Assembly: GCF_036669915.1 (NCBI RefSeq)
Contig: NC_089312.1
Span: 7,951,438-8,015,437, forward strand
DNA from: Pocillopora verrucosa
Lineage: Eukaryota; Cnidaria; Anthozoa; Scleractinia; Pocilloporidae
Direction: 5' to 3'
Length of the DNA stretch: 64,000 bases
Positions 19,870 through 35,058 of this stretch are shown in pieces. Both the position numbers and the translations under genes were made by a program. Below the pieces are notes generated by a model. That model had not been told where the DNA came from and did not search any database. It saw only the letters and a program-made list of their open reading frames with translations. How positions within the stretch are numbered: position 1 is the first letter of the stretch; each line of letters begins with the position of its first letter.

Positions 19870-22800
19870 TTAACTATTGGGGCTTTCTGAAACCTGTTGT
19901 CTTATCCTCCTCAAAATACTACTGTTCTTGACTTCTGTAGCATTTGGTCTTGCTTTCGGTGTTGCAGATAACAACCACTGCACCAATTCTGACTAAAATA
20001 TGATCAGAACAAAAAAAAATGCAATTTTTAAAGCACGTAAAAAGAAATAAAATAAAATATCAAACAAAACTCACAAGTGTGAAACATTAGCTGGCTCCTT
20101 AAAGCTAAAGGCCCAAGTAAGAAATATTCAAATGAGACGACCAAAGGGACCAGCTACCAACAGTATATGACATAAATAAGGCACTGTACACTGTACCTGT
20201 AGAGGCATCTTTTTTTTAAAGTCACCTGGGATCACCCTCTGTTTAACACCACACATAACCTGTAATTAACAGTAACAAATACACAGTGAGTCTAAAAAAA
20301 TTAATAAGCCTTTTTTCCACTGGTAATGGAAGCAATAACCAAATGATCAAGTGTTTCATTCATTTGTTAAATTCCAGCCCAGCCATTTGTCAGTTTTTGT
20401 ATGTTTTGAGAATTGAACCTAAATGTTTTTCATACTTGGACCACACCTTTCACTAAAGCAATAGCCTTCAGTACTAAATTCTGTATGAATTACATACTCT
20501 GAAGCCTATTAAGGTACCTTTATTGAAAAATCAAAAAGAGATATTTGTTGATTTCACAAAACATAGTTAATGGAAGGGAGGTGCCAATAAGAAAGGCTGC
20601 AAACTCTTAAAAAGAATGCAAACATCAACTTCTCAGTAGAGAAAGTGAAGTCATCCCCTTAGCACTGTAACAGTCCAAAAAATATTAGAAGCTCACTACC
20701 TCAGGCTTGGTTAATAAAACTTACTAGCAATCTTGGTCTTCTTACCTTTATTCTTTCCATTTGAGTACCAAATGGACAAAACAACTCAAAAAATATGAGT
20801 CCAAGGGAAAAGATGTCTACCTTGTGGGAATATGCCTTTCCCTCCATCTGATTAAGAGGAAAGAAATTAAGGTTAGTCTGTACTGGAAACAATAATGCTT
20901 TCTGTGAAATCTTTGGGTAACCAATCACAAAAAAAACTTCTAAATAAGAGTACTAAAATTTATCTTGAACAGTAATTTTGTAAGATGGGCATTCCTTTCA
21001 AATACACAATTATGCTAATAATCTTTGACAGTGAAGAACAGGTCTTTCAAAGTCTGCCTTTGATAAATAAATTACTTACATGTATGCCATACCAATTCAA
21101 TAGCAGTACAAAACTTATTGCTCAGAAGGCATTTTCCAAGACAAGTGTGTGCCTAAAACATGACAAGTTACTAGTACTTATACTTGGCACAACTATATCA
21201 CCCATTTTTCATACTCAGCACTACAAGCAAGCTTCAATGAATGTGCTGAAACTGTACAACAATTTTACCTGTTCTGGGCTCATATACAACTGTGTGCCAA
21301 CTTGGCTTGTATGATTTGTGTCATCCATTAGAGAATCTAAACAGATACCAAAGAAATATCTAAAAAATACAGTTTGATAATCTCAGAGCTGACCTACAAA
21401 ACAACTTTCAAGTAGCAATAAAAATCTGATTCTTTTAAGCAAGACAATTTACAACTAGTGATGGATGATGTGAGGCCCAGTTGTCTGTCAATGTTTCTAA
21501 TGGTCCAGTTTGGTTTAAATGTTGCCATACCTTTAATGGGTGTGTCCAGGGTGTTTTCTGATGTGTGGGCTGTCACTAATCCAAAATCACCGACTTTCAC
21601 TGAGCCATCCAGTGAAAAGAAGATATTAGATGGCTGTGAAATTGAATAGAGATATATTTCAATGTTTGGAAAAATATGATTATTTCAAAGTTGAAACTAA
21701 TATTTACACACTGAGGCAATATTCATTGAACAAAATGTTACCCTGTATTACTAGCCTGTAAATCTATGAGAAAAGGGACTTCAAAGTTACTGGCTACATA
21801 TTTCACATTTTTGATAGAAAATGAATCACTGTGTCCATAAGCTGCTTCAATTACAAAATTAATTTAAGATGAAACATTGCATAAAAAGTGAATTTGCCAT
21901 GATCCTTAATTACAAGTTGACTTTATGACCCCTTACAGTTCTGCCTCTTTTCCATTTGTTTGTAAAATTGCCCTTACCTTTAAATCTCTGTGCATAAGTC
22001 CTTTTCCATGAAAGTGCTCAACAGCACCTAGGATCTGTAACATGCAATAAATAATCAGCCTATTTGCTATTAACAATATGTTGGAATTCCATCATCATGG
22101 AAGATGCATTTTACAGAAATAGAAATGTCTTTACTCCCACATAACAACCTTGGCATTTTCCACATTCTAGGCTTGGGCTAATTATTTTTAATCAAGAGGT
22201 TTTGCTTCACATGTACACCAGATAATTGATAAGATGAAACTAAGCATCTTAAACCAAATCTTTGTCTGTTTGAGAAGAACAAAAGACAAAACAATGCCAG
22301 TAATGTGCTCATTTCTTAAGTAAAATGATACCTCTTCAAAGACATTCAGGCAGTATCCGTGGTCCCTTTCATGATTAGCTTTGAGCCAGTCTTTCAAGCT
22401 TTCTTGCTGACAAAGCTGCATCTGGATATATAGGTACAATGGTGCTGACAGCTTATCAGCATTGCATTGCTCATCCTGACAGTTATGCTTCTCTCCTAAA
22501 ACATAAACATAGTTATAATGTTTAAAGCCAGATGAGCTTAAGGGCCTGGAACTCATTTAATGAATTAAGCATCAGAAAATTGAGTTCCTGGTCATATATT
22601 GCATGTTAATACTCATCCAAACACTTTTGGACAGGAAATTTAAACACAAGCATTGGTAAAAATTTTAAGAGTTAAATTCAATTTCTATTCCAAATAGAAA
22701 CTGTAAGAGGCAAATATTTGCAAAGTCTTTGGAGAAACATTAAGATAGCCTCCAATCATCTTAGCTTCCGTACAAAACTAGAAGAGAGCCTTCAAAGTTG

Positions 22801-25800
22801 GTAGCAACATAGGAAAAAAGAAAGAATTAACTGATACATTTATCAGCTAAAATCTCTCTGGTTATGTTTTAAAGTTGCTTCACCTCTTTTCAACAAGATA
22901 AGAGGCCAAAGAAAAGTGTCTATTTCCCTTTCACAAAACAATTTAAGTGCAATATAACATACTTAGGCAGAACTTGAAAAATTACAGTTTTCTTGTATGT
23001 TTGGTCACATGTAGGCAAATTATGTTCATCTTACTGGAAAGTAAGGAGTGATGTGAAGAGGTTAACCAGAGTTCTTCTGAGGAGCTTGTTTCCTTGGACA
23101 TGGAATCCTGTGTGCTATCAGATGATGACAATGATCCAATGTTGCCTATGTTAACATCCTACAAAGAAAATAACACAAAATGAAAATTCTAATGAGGGTT
23201 GATTTAGACTATTTCCTCGTCACATGGTAGAAATCCTAAGCTCATAATCAAATTCTTAGTTTATAACAGGTCAATGTGGTAACTATTTGAGGACAGATGT
23301 ATCTACACTACCAGGAGTGTAAGATATAAACATTTACTATTAGCTCAACAGTTTTGAGGAGTTTTCTCAAAAAATTCAGCAGGTCAAAAAAAAAAAAAAA
23401 ATTAAACTTAGCACAACCTTTTAAGCTCACAGTTTATCTATGAACAGCACTCTGTTATATACTGTTATTCCTATCATTAAACAAACCTTGTTTTGACTCA
23501 AGCCAGAGTCTGAATGTCTGAAGATGATGCCATGTGATGAACTTTCCTCCAAGGCATTGTGGTAAAATCCATTTTTGGGTACTGTCAGTTCTTTGTTACT
23601 TGATGAAGCAAATTCTATACTAAAAGAATCACTGATTTCATTTCTATCTAGAAATGCTTCATTCTCTAACTGATGGATATCAATGATCTCCTTATCAATT
23701 TTTTCATTGTCCTCATCTGGATTAGAGTGATAAGATGAATGCCTGGATCGGCTGCAGGAATTTGTTTTCTTCCTTCTTCTAGCCTTCTTTTCTTCACTTA
23801 TGCCTACAAGTTTGCAAAAATATTTCAAGACATTAAGTTTCATACTATAAATTTCGTTTTACCTTATTAACCCTGGAACCTTATGTGTGACTAGCATCTA
23901 ACTTCTCCTTAGAATATAACTACCAGAGCACACACTGAGGTCACAAGAATAAAAAAAAATGAAGAAACTAAAGAAACTCTTGATTGATAAACAAATTCTC
24001 CTTGTCAACACCTAAGGAAATATATAGAGTACAGTATGGAGACTATGCATACTGATGTGAGGGTGTAAAAGAGTTAGCTCAATGTGTTCTTTTTTCATTT
24101 AATTTCCTTTTGGTACTTTCTGAGACATATTGCCAATATATGTAGGCATGTATGAAAATGTATGTTCTACAAACTGTGCTAGAGAAATATAGTAATTTAA
24201 AATAATCACCAATGATGACTGGAGAGTTTCAGAAATCAGATAGGAGAAATTCAGCAGTTCATATCAGTTCGCCCATCTCAACCAATCATCAAGTTTCTTT
24301 AACTAAAAAAATTAAGAACATAGCCCTAACCAACAACACCAAATTAACCTCATGAGGCCTCACCATTTTGCAAGTACAAGGCATCATTTGGTAATGCATG
24401 CATTGCAATCCCTGAACCAATTGAAGGTGCTTCTGATGGCAATTCACTGAATTCCCTTCATAATCAAACAAACAAATGAAGAAATCAATATTAAAAAAAA
24501 AACAAAAAAACAATCAGACTTTTCCATTCAATCATATGTAATTTCCCTTGGAATAATTTTAAATACAAACAAAAGACTGATGAGTCTATACCCTTCTGCC
24601 AACATTTGTGCATCAAAATCATCCTGCCAGCCAACAGGTGGTTCTTCAAACCATGAGTTGTAATATCGCACTATGCTAGGATGTTCAAGTTTTGCCAAGG
24701 CTTTCACTTCCCGTTTCACTTTTTCCCTTGCTGCATCACTGGAGAAAGAGAAAATACAGTATGTCTCCTTAAAGAGAAATATTCAATCAGTTGAAAGAAC
24801 TAATAAAAGTAAAAAAACAATTATGTTCTAATGAGCCTCCAACACTTCCTACATAAAAACTATAAAACTAAATACACACAAGAAAATAACAAAACAATTT
24901 TAACACTGTTAAGATATCTGTGTTATTTATATGGGCTAGGTAACAGTCCTGTACAAAATATGATTTTATATAAAAGCCTACATTAGTTTTGCCTAACATC
25001 TTGATGGATTTTCCAACAAAAAATTTACTCTGTATATGGCTCACATTTTGGCATTCAAAGAAATTTGATAAGCCACCCTCCCCTCTCTTTAACTCTTTAA
25101 TCACTGAGAGCGACTAGCATCTAATTTCTCCTTTCAATATCACCCCTGAATCAAACAATAGGGTCAGGAGAATAAAGGAAATGATAATCAACTAAAGAAC
25201 CTCTCGATTGTTAAACAAATTCTCCTTGCTAGCACATTAGGAAATATATAGAGAGTAGTATGGAGAATATGCATACTGATGTTAAGGTGTAAACGGATTA
25301 AGCCCCTCTCCCACCCCAACTCCCCCTCCCACCATCACCATAAGGGCTTATATGAGTGGGAGAACATTAAGTAATTGTTTGCCAGGTAACAATTGAAAAT
25401 TGATGGTAAAACTTAGCCACCTAACATTCATTTTTGGATTTTGTGGTTCTGAAAAATGTGAGAGTTTCAGCCTTTGAGACTTAATTGTTACATGTGACGA
25501 TACAATAGCCCATTTCCAAATAACCTTTAGCCTGTTTTTCAAAATGAGTCCTGGTGCTTATCTTTTCATATGATTAAAAATTGAGCACAAGGCCTTGTTT
25601 TGAAAAAAAGAGGCCAAAGGTAATTTACATTCCCTTCATTTTAATTAATATCTGAAACTTATTTCTATTTAAATGAAAGCATATCAACAACATTACAATA
25701 AGACAATGACTTTGTATTATCCTCAAGTCTTAAAGTTTTTCATTAATTCAGCCAATTAATTACCAGTTTGGTAAACTTATCCTCTTGACAGCATAATTGC

Positions 25801-28800
25801 ATTCATCCATTTTATTCTTCGCTTGAAACACAAGGCCAAAGCCTCCCTTGCCAAGGCACAGTTCATGATCAAAATCAGTTACATATCTGCAAATGCAAAA
25901 TAAAAATAACAGCTATTTTCTGATGAAAATAATAAACCTTTTGACCTTAATACCAGATACATTGATATGTTTCAAACACAATATGATGATCCTCAGCTTC
26001 AAGTAATGTTGAAGCAATAAAGGGGGGGGGGGGGGGGGAAAGTGTAAAGAATGGATAAAGAGAATCAAACAAGTAGTAAAAACACAGACCCAGGAAAATC
26101 TTCTGTTCCCCCTTTTGTCAATAAAACTCAGACAAGCAAAGCAATTCTTGGGTTTTGTGCATCACTTTCCATAAACAAATTCAATTGATTAGTAACTGAC
26201 TTAACTTACAAGCTTGGTGACTCACCTTGAGACAAAAGAGTTTGTCTGTGATAAAGAATCTGGTGTGGTTGGAGTTGATGGTTCCTGTGAGTGAGAGAAA
26301 GAATACTGAACAAGTTGTGCAGAAGCCTAACTAGAGTATAAAACAGTTTGCAAGATGAGACTATCATTTCAAGAGAAAAGCCTCTCAGTCTCTGAAAATT
26401 GCTTAGAGCATTTTCTCAGTGAGTGTTTGAATTAGTCAAGGAGAACAACTAACATTAACAACAACCTGATCAGAAATCATTGTCATGTAAGGAGTTTCTT
26501 AGGTAGCGTTAATGCTCTGGTTTGTGGAAACTGATTGGTCTGTTTTTAAGTTTAGTTATTGGCACTGCAAAGCTTGAATAGAAATTGTACAATTAAATCA
26601 AGTAAAAATTTTCTTTGGAGGCATTAATAACAATGTAAGTTCAGCATGTTCTTGTACCCATCTTTTGCACCTGTTGAATGACATTGGTAAGCTACCTTCC
26701 AGCACATAATAATTATGTAACAGCACAATAACCTGTAAAGATATTTCTCCATATACCTTGATTGTCTCCATTGATGCTGTAGAAGAATGTGGGGATGGTG
26801 TTAACGTAGCAGAAGACAATTTCTGGTCCTGAGTTATTGCTTCAGGCTGAAGTAAAATAAGAGATTTATATCAAATGAATCAATCGACTGTAAGGATTAC
26901 TACATCATGAAGTTTAACACCAAATTTTGTGGAATAAAAGAAAACAAAGAAGTGCTGATAAGATGTGAAAGGCAGAAGGGTTCAAACACTCACATTTCTT
27001 TTCTTGGATCCAGGAAAGAAGTGCAAAATAAACTGGACCATGACAGCAACAGCAGCTGTTACAAACAGGGCACCATACCTTACAAGAGAAACAATTCATG
27101 TTTATTCTATCGGTATGGTGTACATGTATTAGTAAATAAACACGATGACTGTAATTGAAATAATTCCTGCAAGCATTAGCTGTGCTCTTAATACTTCATC
27201 ATATGTTTGCCCCTAAAAGTGCTTTTTTAAAACACAGAGCAGCTTCTTAAGAAAGAAAAGGTAACACAGCCTGTACCTGAATTATCTAAGAAAGCGTTGC
27301 TTTATTGAATAATCAATAATAGTATTATCACATTAAGTTACAAAATTCAAATCTAAACTGTAGTTCTTAAATGTACATATAATTTTGTGTCTTGGTTATA
27401 ACTCATTGTTAAACAATAATGAAAGTTTTGAAGTTCAATCTTCCTAATCTTGTCTGTGCTTTTGTGGTATTGTATGATAGCATCATTAGTATTGTAAATT
27501 AATATTAATAACATTTAAACATTTAGCTCAAAAACAAAGTTGCAAAATTTATACTTAGATTCATTTCAGACAGTTATTCTTACCACCATCCTGAGAGATC
27601 ATTACGATTCAGAGCTTTTTCAGAAGAGTTCTTGGATTTTCTGTCGAAAACATCCTCAGAGTCTACTGAAAGAAGTTGCTTATCCTGGGTATGTGGAGGA
27701 ACCACAGGCATCACTTCACCCAACAAGTAATAGCCATTATCTACAAATCAATAGGATACCAAAATTAACAGTGTTTCATTACATGCTTAACTTCAAACTA
27801 ATCTCTCACCCAGGAGGAGTTAAAACTGGTTTATTTCCTTCTACATGGCTGCCACAGACATCAGTTTTAAAAATTTTCCCTGACTTCCCCTCAACAAAAT
27901 AAAAGCTTCCCTGACTAATTATAAAAAAAAATTGTAACAAACAGTTTGTCAGTTATTTTAGACTCCCTGTGCAAGCTTCCTCTCTGACCATTCATATATT
28001 CATCATAATTAACAATTATTCACCAAAGTGGGGGTGAATAATTTTTTAAATTAGTATATACCACACAGATACCAAAAACACTTAGTTTATTTCTTTCAAT
28101 ATACTGAAGGAATGGTGGGAAATTAAACTCATGATGTACAATTTTGTCTCATCAGCTGCTAGGAGGTGTACAGTGTAGAGTACTTGCTATTCTGATTCAC
28201 AACCAAACTAGCCAATCAGCCACACAAAAGTTGCTATTCAGTTGTGAGGTATGTACTTAATCAGTCAGAATGTTACAGCCTCAACAAAAGATGAGACAAA
28301 AGATGGAGTTATGGTTTCAATGTTCGCTGAATTGTCTTCAAAATTTAAAATTACCACAACTCTAAATAATAGTCAAAGACTTTTCCCTCACTTTAAGGAA
28401 TTTTTCTCAGACAATTTTCAGAACCATGGCAATCATGTTTCACTAGAGAAACCACTAGAAAAGATTGGCGAGTTGCAGCAACTAAAACAAGTCATTCTTG
28501 AATAACAACAAGTAAGCATAATTATTGCCTATTTTCAGTCTACTAAATACCTATTTCCCAGGAGGGAGAATGAAATGATCATAGATTTTTCACAACAAGA
28601 AAATTTGTAATTCTATCACAAAGTCAACCTTTGATTTTTATAGGCATCATGTGTTTATCTTTTATTTAAAACTCCTTCTCATGCAAAATAGTCTGAAACA
28701 CATAATTGATCTCAATTTACCAAATGGATATTCCAGAGGATTCCACACAGCTAACTCCTTTGTAACCACAGTTGGTGTGCGTGATGGTGAACTTGTCAAA

Positions 28801-31800
28801 TATGGCCTCCATGTAACCTTCCTGAATCTTTGTGCCACTGCTTTGCCACTAACATCATCAATTCTAGCCACTACGTTTTCCTGAGCTGGATTAAATGGCT
28901 CTGATGTCTGAATGTAAACTTGACCTTCATGTTTTCCTGGAAGATAGGAGGGAAACAAACTAAATTTTTCAATGCTATTAACAAAGCTGAAGTAGTACAG
29001 TTGAGCCGGCCATTTGAAAAATTGTTGTTGCTTTGGGGAAATCGGGTCCTAGGCAATCAAAATGCCAAGTTGTACAAATTGTGATTGTTTTAAAGTTGTA
29101 TTCCATTGAATTATCCATAAGTGTATATGTATACCAAATTTCAAATTTCAATACTGCAACAATTATTATCAATAATTATTGCAAAATATCAAGTAACTTA
29201 GGAAAAAATCAATTGTGTCTAGGGGCCTGTTTCTTGAAGGTCCTGTTAACTTAATGGGCCTGTAATGCTGTTCTGTTCTCATTTAAGAAGAGGGTTTAAA
29301 AATTTTTGAAAAACTTTAAATAAATCTATTAACTACATACACAAAATGGACTGGTTGGGGAGCCACAATCTACCTCTCTATTCTTTACATTTTTATTGTA
29401 AAATATGGCTTCAAGGACTTTTGAGAAACAGGCCCCAGCTTGAAGCAAATGAAATGTTGCTATGCATCTATAGGTAGCATCAAGAGAGTGAATCCAATAT
29501 TCAGTAATTCTAACACAATGCTACATAACATGTACCATCCTTAGCTGTCCTGTTTCCCAATTTGTGATCACTATAAGGCCATATGGGAAGTTAAAAACAA
29601 AAAAAATATATATATATTATACAACAATATGATTGTATGGTTAATGAGGCTACATTTGCCCAAAGGAGGCAGTTGTTTGTTGTGTAAAAAACCTTCATGA
29701 AAACATTTTATATGCGAACGTATATTGTAGATTATGCTTTACATAAGACATATCCTGTACAAAGGTCTTACAAAACAGAGAAACATTATAAGTTAGCACC
29801 AACAGTTGTTTCATGTGCTAAAAAAAAAAACAAGGCTCAAATACTTGATCAGCAAACTTCTCTTAAACTGTGCTAACAGTACAATGGATGATGACAAAGT
29901 CTACATTGAACTTTCTTTTTATAGCATCAGAGGTCCAGAAAAAGCCCCAGGATAGCAAACCAGTAAATTGAAGTGTACATGCAGATATCAAATATACAGT
30001 AAATAAATGTATAGGACCATACTGAAGTTATTAATACAAAGATCACCAAATCAATGAGAATACCCTACCTATATACATCACTGGTCCCTGTGGAAATGCC
30101 ACCTGGTCAGATGAGTGAGCTAATTCTGGTGTAACTTCTTTTGTGAATAATTTTACTGGTTGTACAAAACCCCCATTCAGCCTCCATACTGCTGCTATAG
30201 GGGAATCAAACTGGTGGCTCCATAACACTACTTCAGTCTCTGTTGCATCAAGAGTGTTTACTGCTGCTACAACTCCATTGGGAATGGACACACGCAGATT
30301 CCATTCTGTAAACACTTCAGCATCCTCAGCAGAACAGTGAGCATCATCTTCTTCATTTAAAACAGCTTCCAAGAAGCTTACATCATGTTGTCCAACAGAA
30401 AAGTTCCATCTAAAACACAAAAAAATCAGAAAACAGGCTTCAGTAATAACTGATTAGAGCATGATTATTGGAATCAGAGCAAATTGAGTTTTGATCATAA
30501 TAACTACTCTTTTTTACTGTTAATTTATCTAAAAAGACTATCAATGATGAACAATAAATTTTCAATGACATATATTAGTTAGGCTGCAAATTTTCCCTTA
30601 ATTTCAAATGGTAACAAGAAATGCTAAAAAGAGGAGATGAAAGTTCAAAGTGCTCAAAAAGATTTACACCAGGGGCACATTGAAACTCAGCATATGTACT
30701 GCATGATTGATGAGAACAATAATGATATGACAGAGCTGCCTACTGTAGTGAATACCTTTCAATGCCTGTTCTCTGATCAACAGCACGGATTGTCTGCTGT
30801 GTTCTTTTAAGTACAAGAACATCCTTGCCGTGGACATGCTGCTCATCAGACTCCTTTAACTGACAGCCATCAGCTGAACAGACATACTGTACCTATTATG
30901 AAACAAAATTGGGCCTTTAATTAGAATGAAAATCGCATTGGAATAATAACATCAAGCACTACTGAATGAAAGACAACACATCTAGTAAGACAATCAATTT
31001 TTAAAACTTGTCTCAACTTTTTCACCTCTAAAATCAGATTTATTTAATTTTAGCCATTCTCCCCTCCCATCTACCTAATAAATACATTTCTCTATAACCC
31101 AGGTTTTGAATTAAAATGCTTTAAAAAAATATCATCCACTCCAGCTGACAGACAACTCCTCACTAATACAGTTGTGTGTAATAATGGATTCCCCGATCAT
31201 TACCAAAACATCAGTCCCCAACACAAACAACAAGGCCATCTCCAGACTACTCTCACTTACACCCCATTCACACCAAAGCTTAAACATGTTTTAAAGTTGT
31301 TTAATGTTTAACACAGTTTAATTGTTTTCTTCCTAGAAACTACTTAACCTAACATTTTTGTACTAAAATTTAGCACACTGGAAATGCAAGTTAGCAAGTA
31401 CTTGAATCCTATGGAAAATTATGTTTTTCAGTTCTCCGTTTATGATTTTCATTCAGTAAAAACCAGTTTAAAAAAACACATTTTGCTAGTATGAATAGGG
31501 TATTGGACAATCAGATCAGCTGATCTGTCTCTATACACATAAAAAAGGACATGAAACCTACCACCAGCAGCTTTTACTTATGAATTCAGATATAGTATAC
31601 TGAGTAAATTGAAACATTACGGAACTGAAACTTATTTCTAAGTTTGCATCATGATTTGATGTTTTCATCCATTCTCTAACCAACTCTACCCAAGGTTGTC
31701 GAGAGCCAAAAGAATTAAATAATGTTATAGTTTAAGGAATCCCTTCAAAAACAACCTAACCTTCCCAGAATAGGGATTAAGTCCACATGAAGTGGCTTCC

Positions 31801-33710
31801 TTCCCACCAACTAAAATTGAACCATCAGGAAGCTTTAGGAAGGAACCAAGGAGTGTGTCAGCAGTGAAAGGAATGGGCTGTGGATAGAAAATTAAAAACT
31901 GAAATCAGTATTTGTAAAACTTAAAGCACATCCAATGAAACTAAGACCATTCAGATAAAGAAAACCAGGCAGAAAACTTTCCTTCTTCCTATTTTTTTTC
32001 CATTATGTTTTTCACTAAAAGCACACTGGGCCAAACAGGTCTCATGATAAAAAGTTGTATCACACTGTGCATGATGCTTTGTATAGCAGAATGTTTATTT
32101 GCTTTCTGCTTCTCATCTAAGGTACATGTATCATTTCAAAAGAATCATTTACAACCACTAGACAGAAAAATTCTACAACTGCTTTATAGAAAAACTCTAC
32201 AAATTATTGTATGGATTTTTAAGACTCAAACAAATCATCACAATAAAAAAGGCATTATTACAGTCTATATTTGGAAAACGTAGGTCCAAAAATGAAAGCG
32301 AAATTTGTACACAAAATGTGAAAAGAGTTTCCAATTTCAAACTAAATTATCAGTGATTATCATTGCTTTAACCAGCTATATCTGCTAGTCATGTTACATG
32401 CTGTAATATATATATATTTTTTATCTTATTTCAATTGTATACAGTGACGAAAAACTTGCATTCAACACTATTAACACTATCTGGTTTTCTTCTTTTAAAA
32501 AATTGTCTCTTTCTTGTTGGTTGTCTGAGTATTTAGCCTTACTTGTTGCTAAAATATTCCTTCCCACTCAAAATAAAAATATGAGAGCCAATGATAATCC
32601 TATATTTCAGAGACAAGCAATATTTTTTACGGCTGAGTGCTCAATAAAATATAATTATAAACAGCACTCTTTTCTCTTCTTTTTTTCCGGCAATGAAACT
32701 TTTCTTTCAGGTGACCATTCAAACTTTCTGGTTGCCAAATTACCACTTCAAAAGTACTTGAGCTGAGAACCTGATTACTGTTTGATTTAATCATGTTTAC
32801 CTCAACTTTGTCTCCACTGACTTGATACAATCCACCATCCAATGAGGGTATCAGACCCACGTGTTTTGCCATCTGTAAAAATATGATGACATAGCACATC
32901 TTATTAAGTAGCTATCATACAGCAAAACTCACAGCCTAATTTGTGTTTCTGGCGAATAACTTTGTTAGAGTATACCTGTCTTCTAGTAGTTTGGAAGTAC
33001 ATGAGGTATTTTGTTGATACAAGTCAGAATCTCATGCACATTTTGACAGCGACGGTGTGGTGGAGCACTTAATTTGGGAGAAAATTCCTCTTCCCTAATG
33101 AAGGGAGAGTTGGGCACAATATAGAACTAGCATTAAATCAGACGTAGTCTGGTTCACACAAATGCTAGCATCGAAGAATCAAATGCAAATATTCTGACTT
33201 TTCACTCTGGGGATTCCCTCGCCTTTCGCACAGAATTCGTTTCATCCGACGGATAATGCATCCGTTTGCTTTGATTACATCAAGAGTTAACACTTACCTT
33301 GCACCGCCCACGCTGAAAGATTTAGAAAACCTATATGGAAGAGAAGAAAACTTTATCTATAAAATACCTGAACTGAACTGAGGCTGGATGACAACAGAGG
33401 TCCGTGGAAAGCTGGTAAACTCCACAGTAACTTGCCATTATCTCTTGTATCCAACGCACTTAACTTCCCATCCAACGTACTTACTATTACAAGTGAACTA
33501 AAAAAAAAACGCCAGAAGAATCAATTTAGAGATGAAAAGGAAGGTCAATAACGTGCTCTCATAATCTTTTTCTCCTTACCACGAGCTACTCCGAGCAGAC
33601 AAACCACTGGGTTTTTCATCCTTCGATTTCCCATTCCCGTCCAGTGAAATTATCTCTGCCATTAAAGTGATAAATTGCAAGGCTACCGACGCTTTTAGGG
33701 CACTTTTCAT
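19870..33710 (-). CDS. EIF2AK3: PERK, ER-stress eIF2alpha kinase (23 exons)
   Basis: Predicted 1005-aa type I ER membrane kinase that senses unfolded protein and phosphorylates eIF2alpha. Exons (minus): 33710-33580, 33497-33368, 32872-32801, 31877-31761, 30892-30756, 30409-30069, 28936-28721, 27740-27584, 27078-26994, 26846-26757, 26284-26226, 25886-25764, 24738-24592, 24455-24364, 23803-23487, 23158-23035, 22495-22332, 22034-21978, 21633-21531, 21336-21269, 20847-20746, 20259-20197, 19992-19870. All phases agree. A signal peptide leads into a luminal sensor with [25 protein letters not shown] and the family WNFSVG; the transmembrane helix is in exon 9 (about 434-462). The kinase has [10 protein letters not shown], Lys546 in YAVKR, a long acidic/Ser-rich insert (about 600-790), HRDLKPSNIFF (Asp851), DFG (Asp869) and MSPEQ. 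Human PERK is 1116 aa; the C-terminal tail is shorter here. MITEs sit in two introns. Confidence 0.95.
23867..24076 (+). repeat. MITE family B copy (B2) in a PERK intron
   Basis: About 210 bp, from TTAACCCTGGAACCTTATG to GTGTAAAAGAGTTA, in the intron between exons 14 and 15. Carries the family blocks 'tctccttagaatat', 'agagtacagtatggagac' and 'gcatactgatgtgagggtg'. Confidence 0.75.
25088..25301 (+). repeat. MITE family B copy (B3) in a PERK intron
   Basis: About 214 bp, from TTTAACTCTTTAATCAC to GTGTAAACGGATTAA, in the intron between exons 12 and 13. The internal 'gagagtagtatggagaat' and 'gcatactgatgttaaggtg' blocks match B1 and B2. Confidence 0.75.
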
Positions 33711-35058
33711 CCTTCTACTGAAACATCATTAGGCCTTCTCTTAAGAAAAGAGGAAAATCCTCCATTCCCTTCTGCAAACCTAAACGAAACTGCTTTTCAC
33801 ATGCATGCACACGCGTCTCCACACTACGACCGCCATATTTGTTGTCTTCTTTTCTAATCGCCTTCCTGATTGGTTCACAATTATGAATGACGTAATTTTT
33901 TTCCGTGATGAATAGACACTGATACCTCTGTCGTGTCCACTGCGCATGTGTCTGTAAACGTGGCGCTTTTGCACAGGGACTCTCACACGATTTGCTGAGG
34001 TAGCACATTTCTACACAAAAATATTTCTAGAACTTTCTAGAAAGATCCTCTCCAAATAAGTTGCAGTAATGTTTTTCTAGTCCACTAAGGGAAACAATAA
34101 TTTCCAACAATTTCTATCAGGCAGATTTAAATATAATTAAAATCCCACACGCCGAAATAGACGATAGAGGAACAGTCTTCAAGTGAAATTCCTTTATCTT
34201 GCTGAACAAAGCAGTTTTATATTTTGCTTAAGTCAATTATGAAACCGGAAACGGAATATCAGATTCTGCTTACTCGGTTCCGCATAAAGAAGTTCTTACA
34301 AGATCAGTGACCATTACTAGGCCACACGAGGGGGGGAGGTCTTTCGCACTTTGCTGTTTCCTTGCAACAAGGCGTTTCTTCAAACGCAGTTCACATATAT
34401 GATTTTCATACTTTTACAGTCATTTACAGAAAAAAAAAAATGTTTTACACGCGAGCTGGAGTAAATTTGAAATAGCAGTTATACCCTTGGTTCTCCTTCG
34501 TTACTTGCCAAGCGTTTATGTTACTTTGTAGCTGTTTTTTTTTTTTTTTCGCTTTGTTTGTTTGTTTTCCGTTTCTTTTGTGATCGATATAACACAATGA
34601 AGCAATGCTAGAGGGAAAAATGTTTTAAATATATTTCTCATCACCGTAGGACGAAGTAAAATCTGAGTCAGTTACCCATAGGGAATCGATGCGGTTCTAT
34701 GAATCCAGGCCTTTCATAGACGTTCTACTTTGATAGCGCCCAGTTTGAAATCGAAAACACCAAGCATATTTGTTTTGTACTTATTGAAGCCGAGTATAAG
34801 CGCTATTCAAAGAATAGAAAAGAGAATTTAAAAGAAGCGAATTAAAACAGTTTATGATATCTGTATTTATATTTCTCCTTTGAAAGAAAAATATGTTTGA
34901 ATAAGAGAGTTGATGTATTTGTTTTTATCAAGGACATCACATAGATAAAGGTTCTATTGGCTATATACGTTTCAAGTTGTTTTCACCTATTAAGAACCAG
35001 GTTTCTATCACGAAAAGAAAATCTTTTGTTTCACTGACTGTTTTTTTTCTGACTGTAG

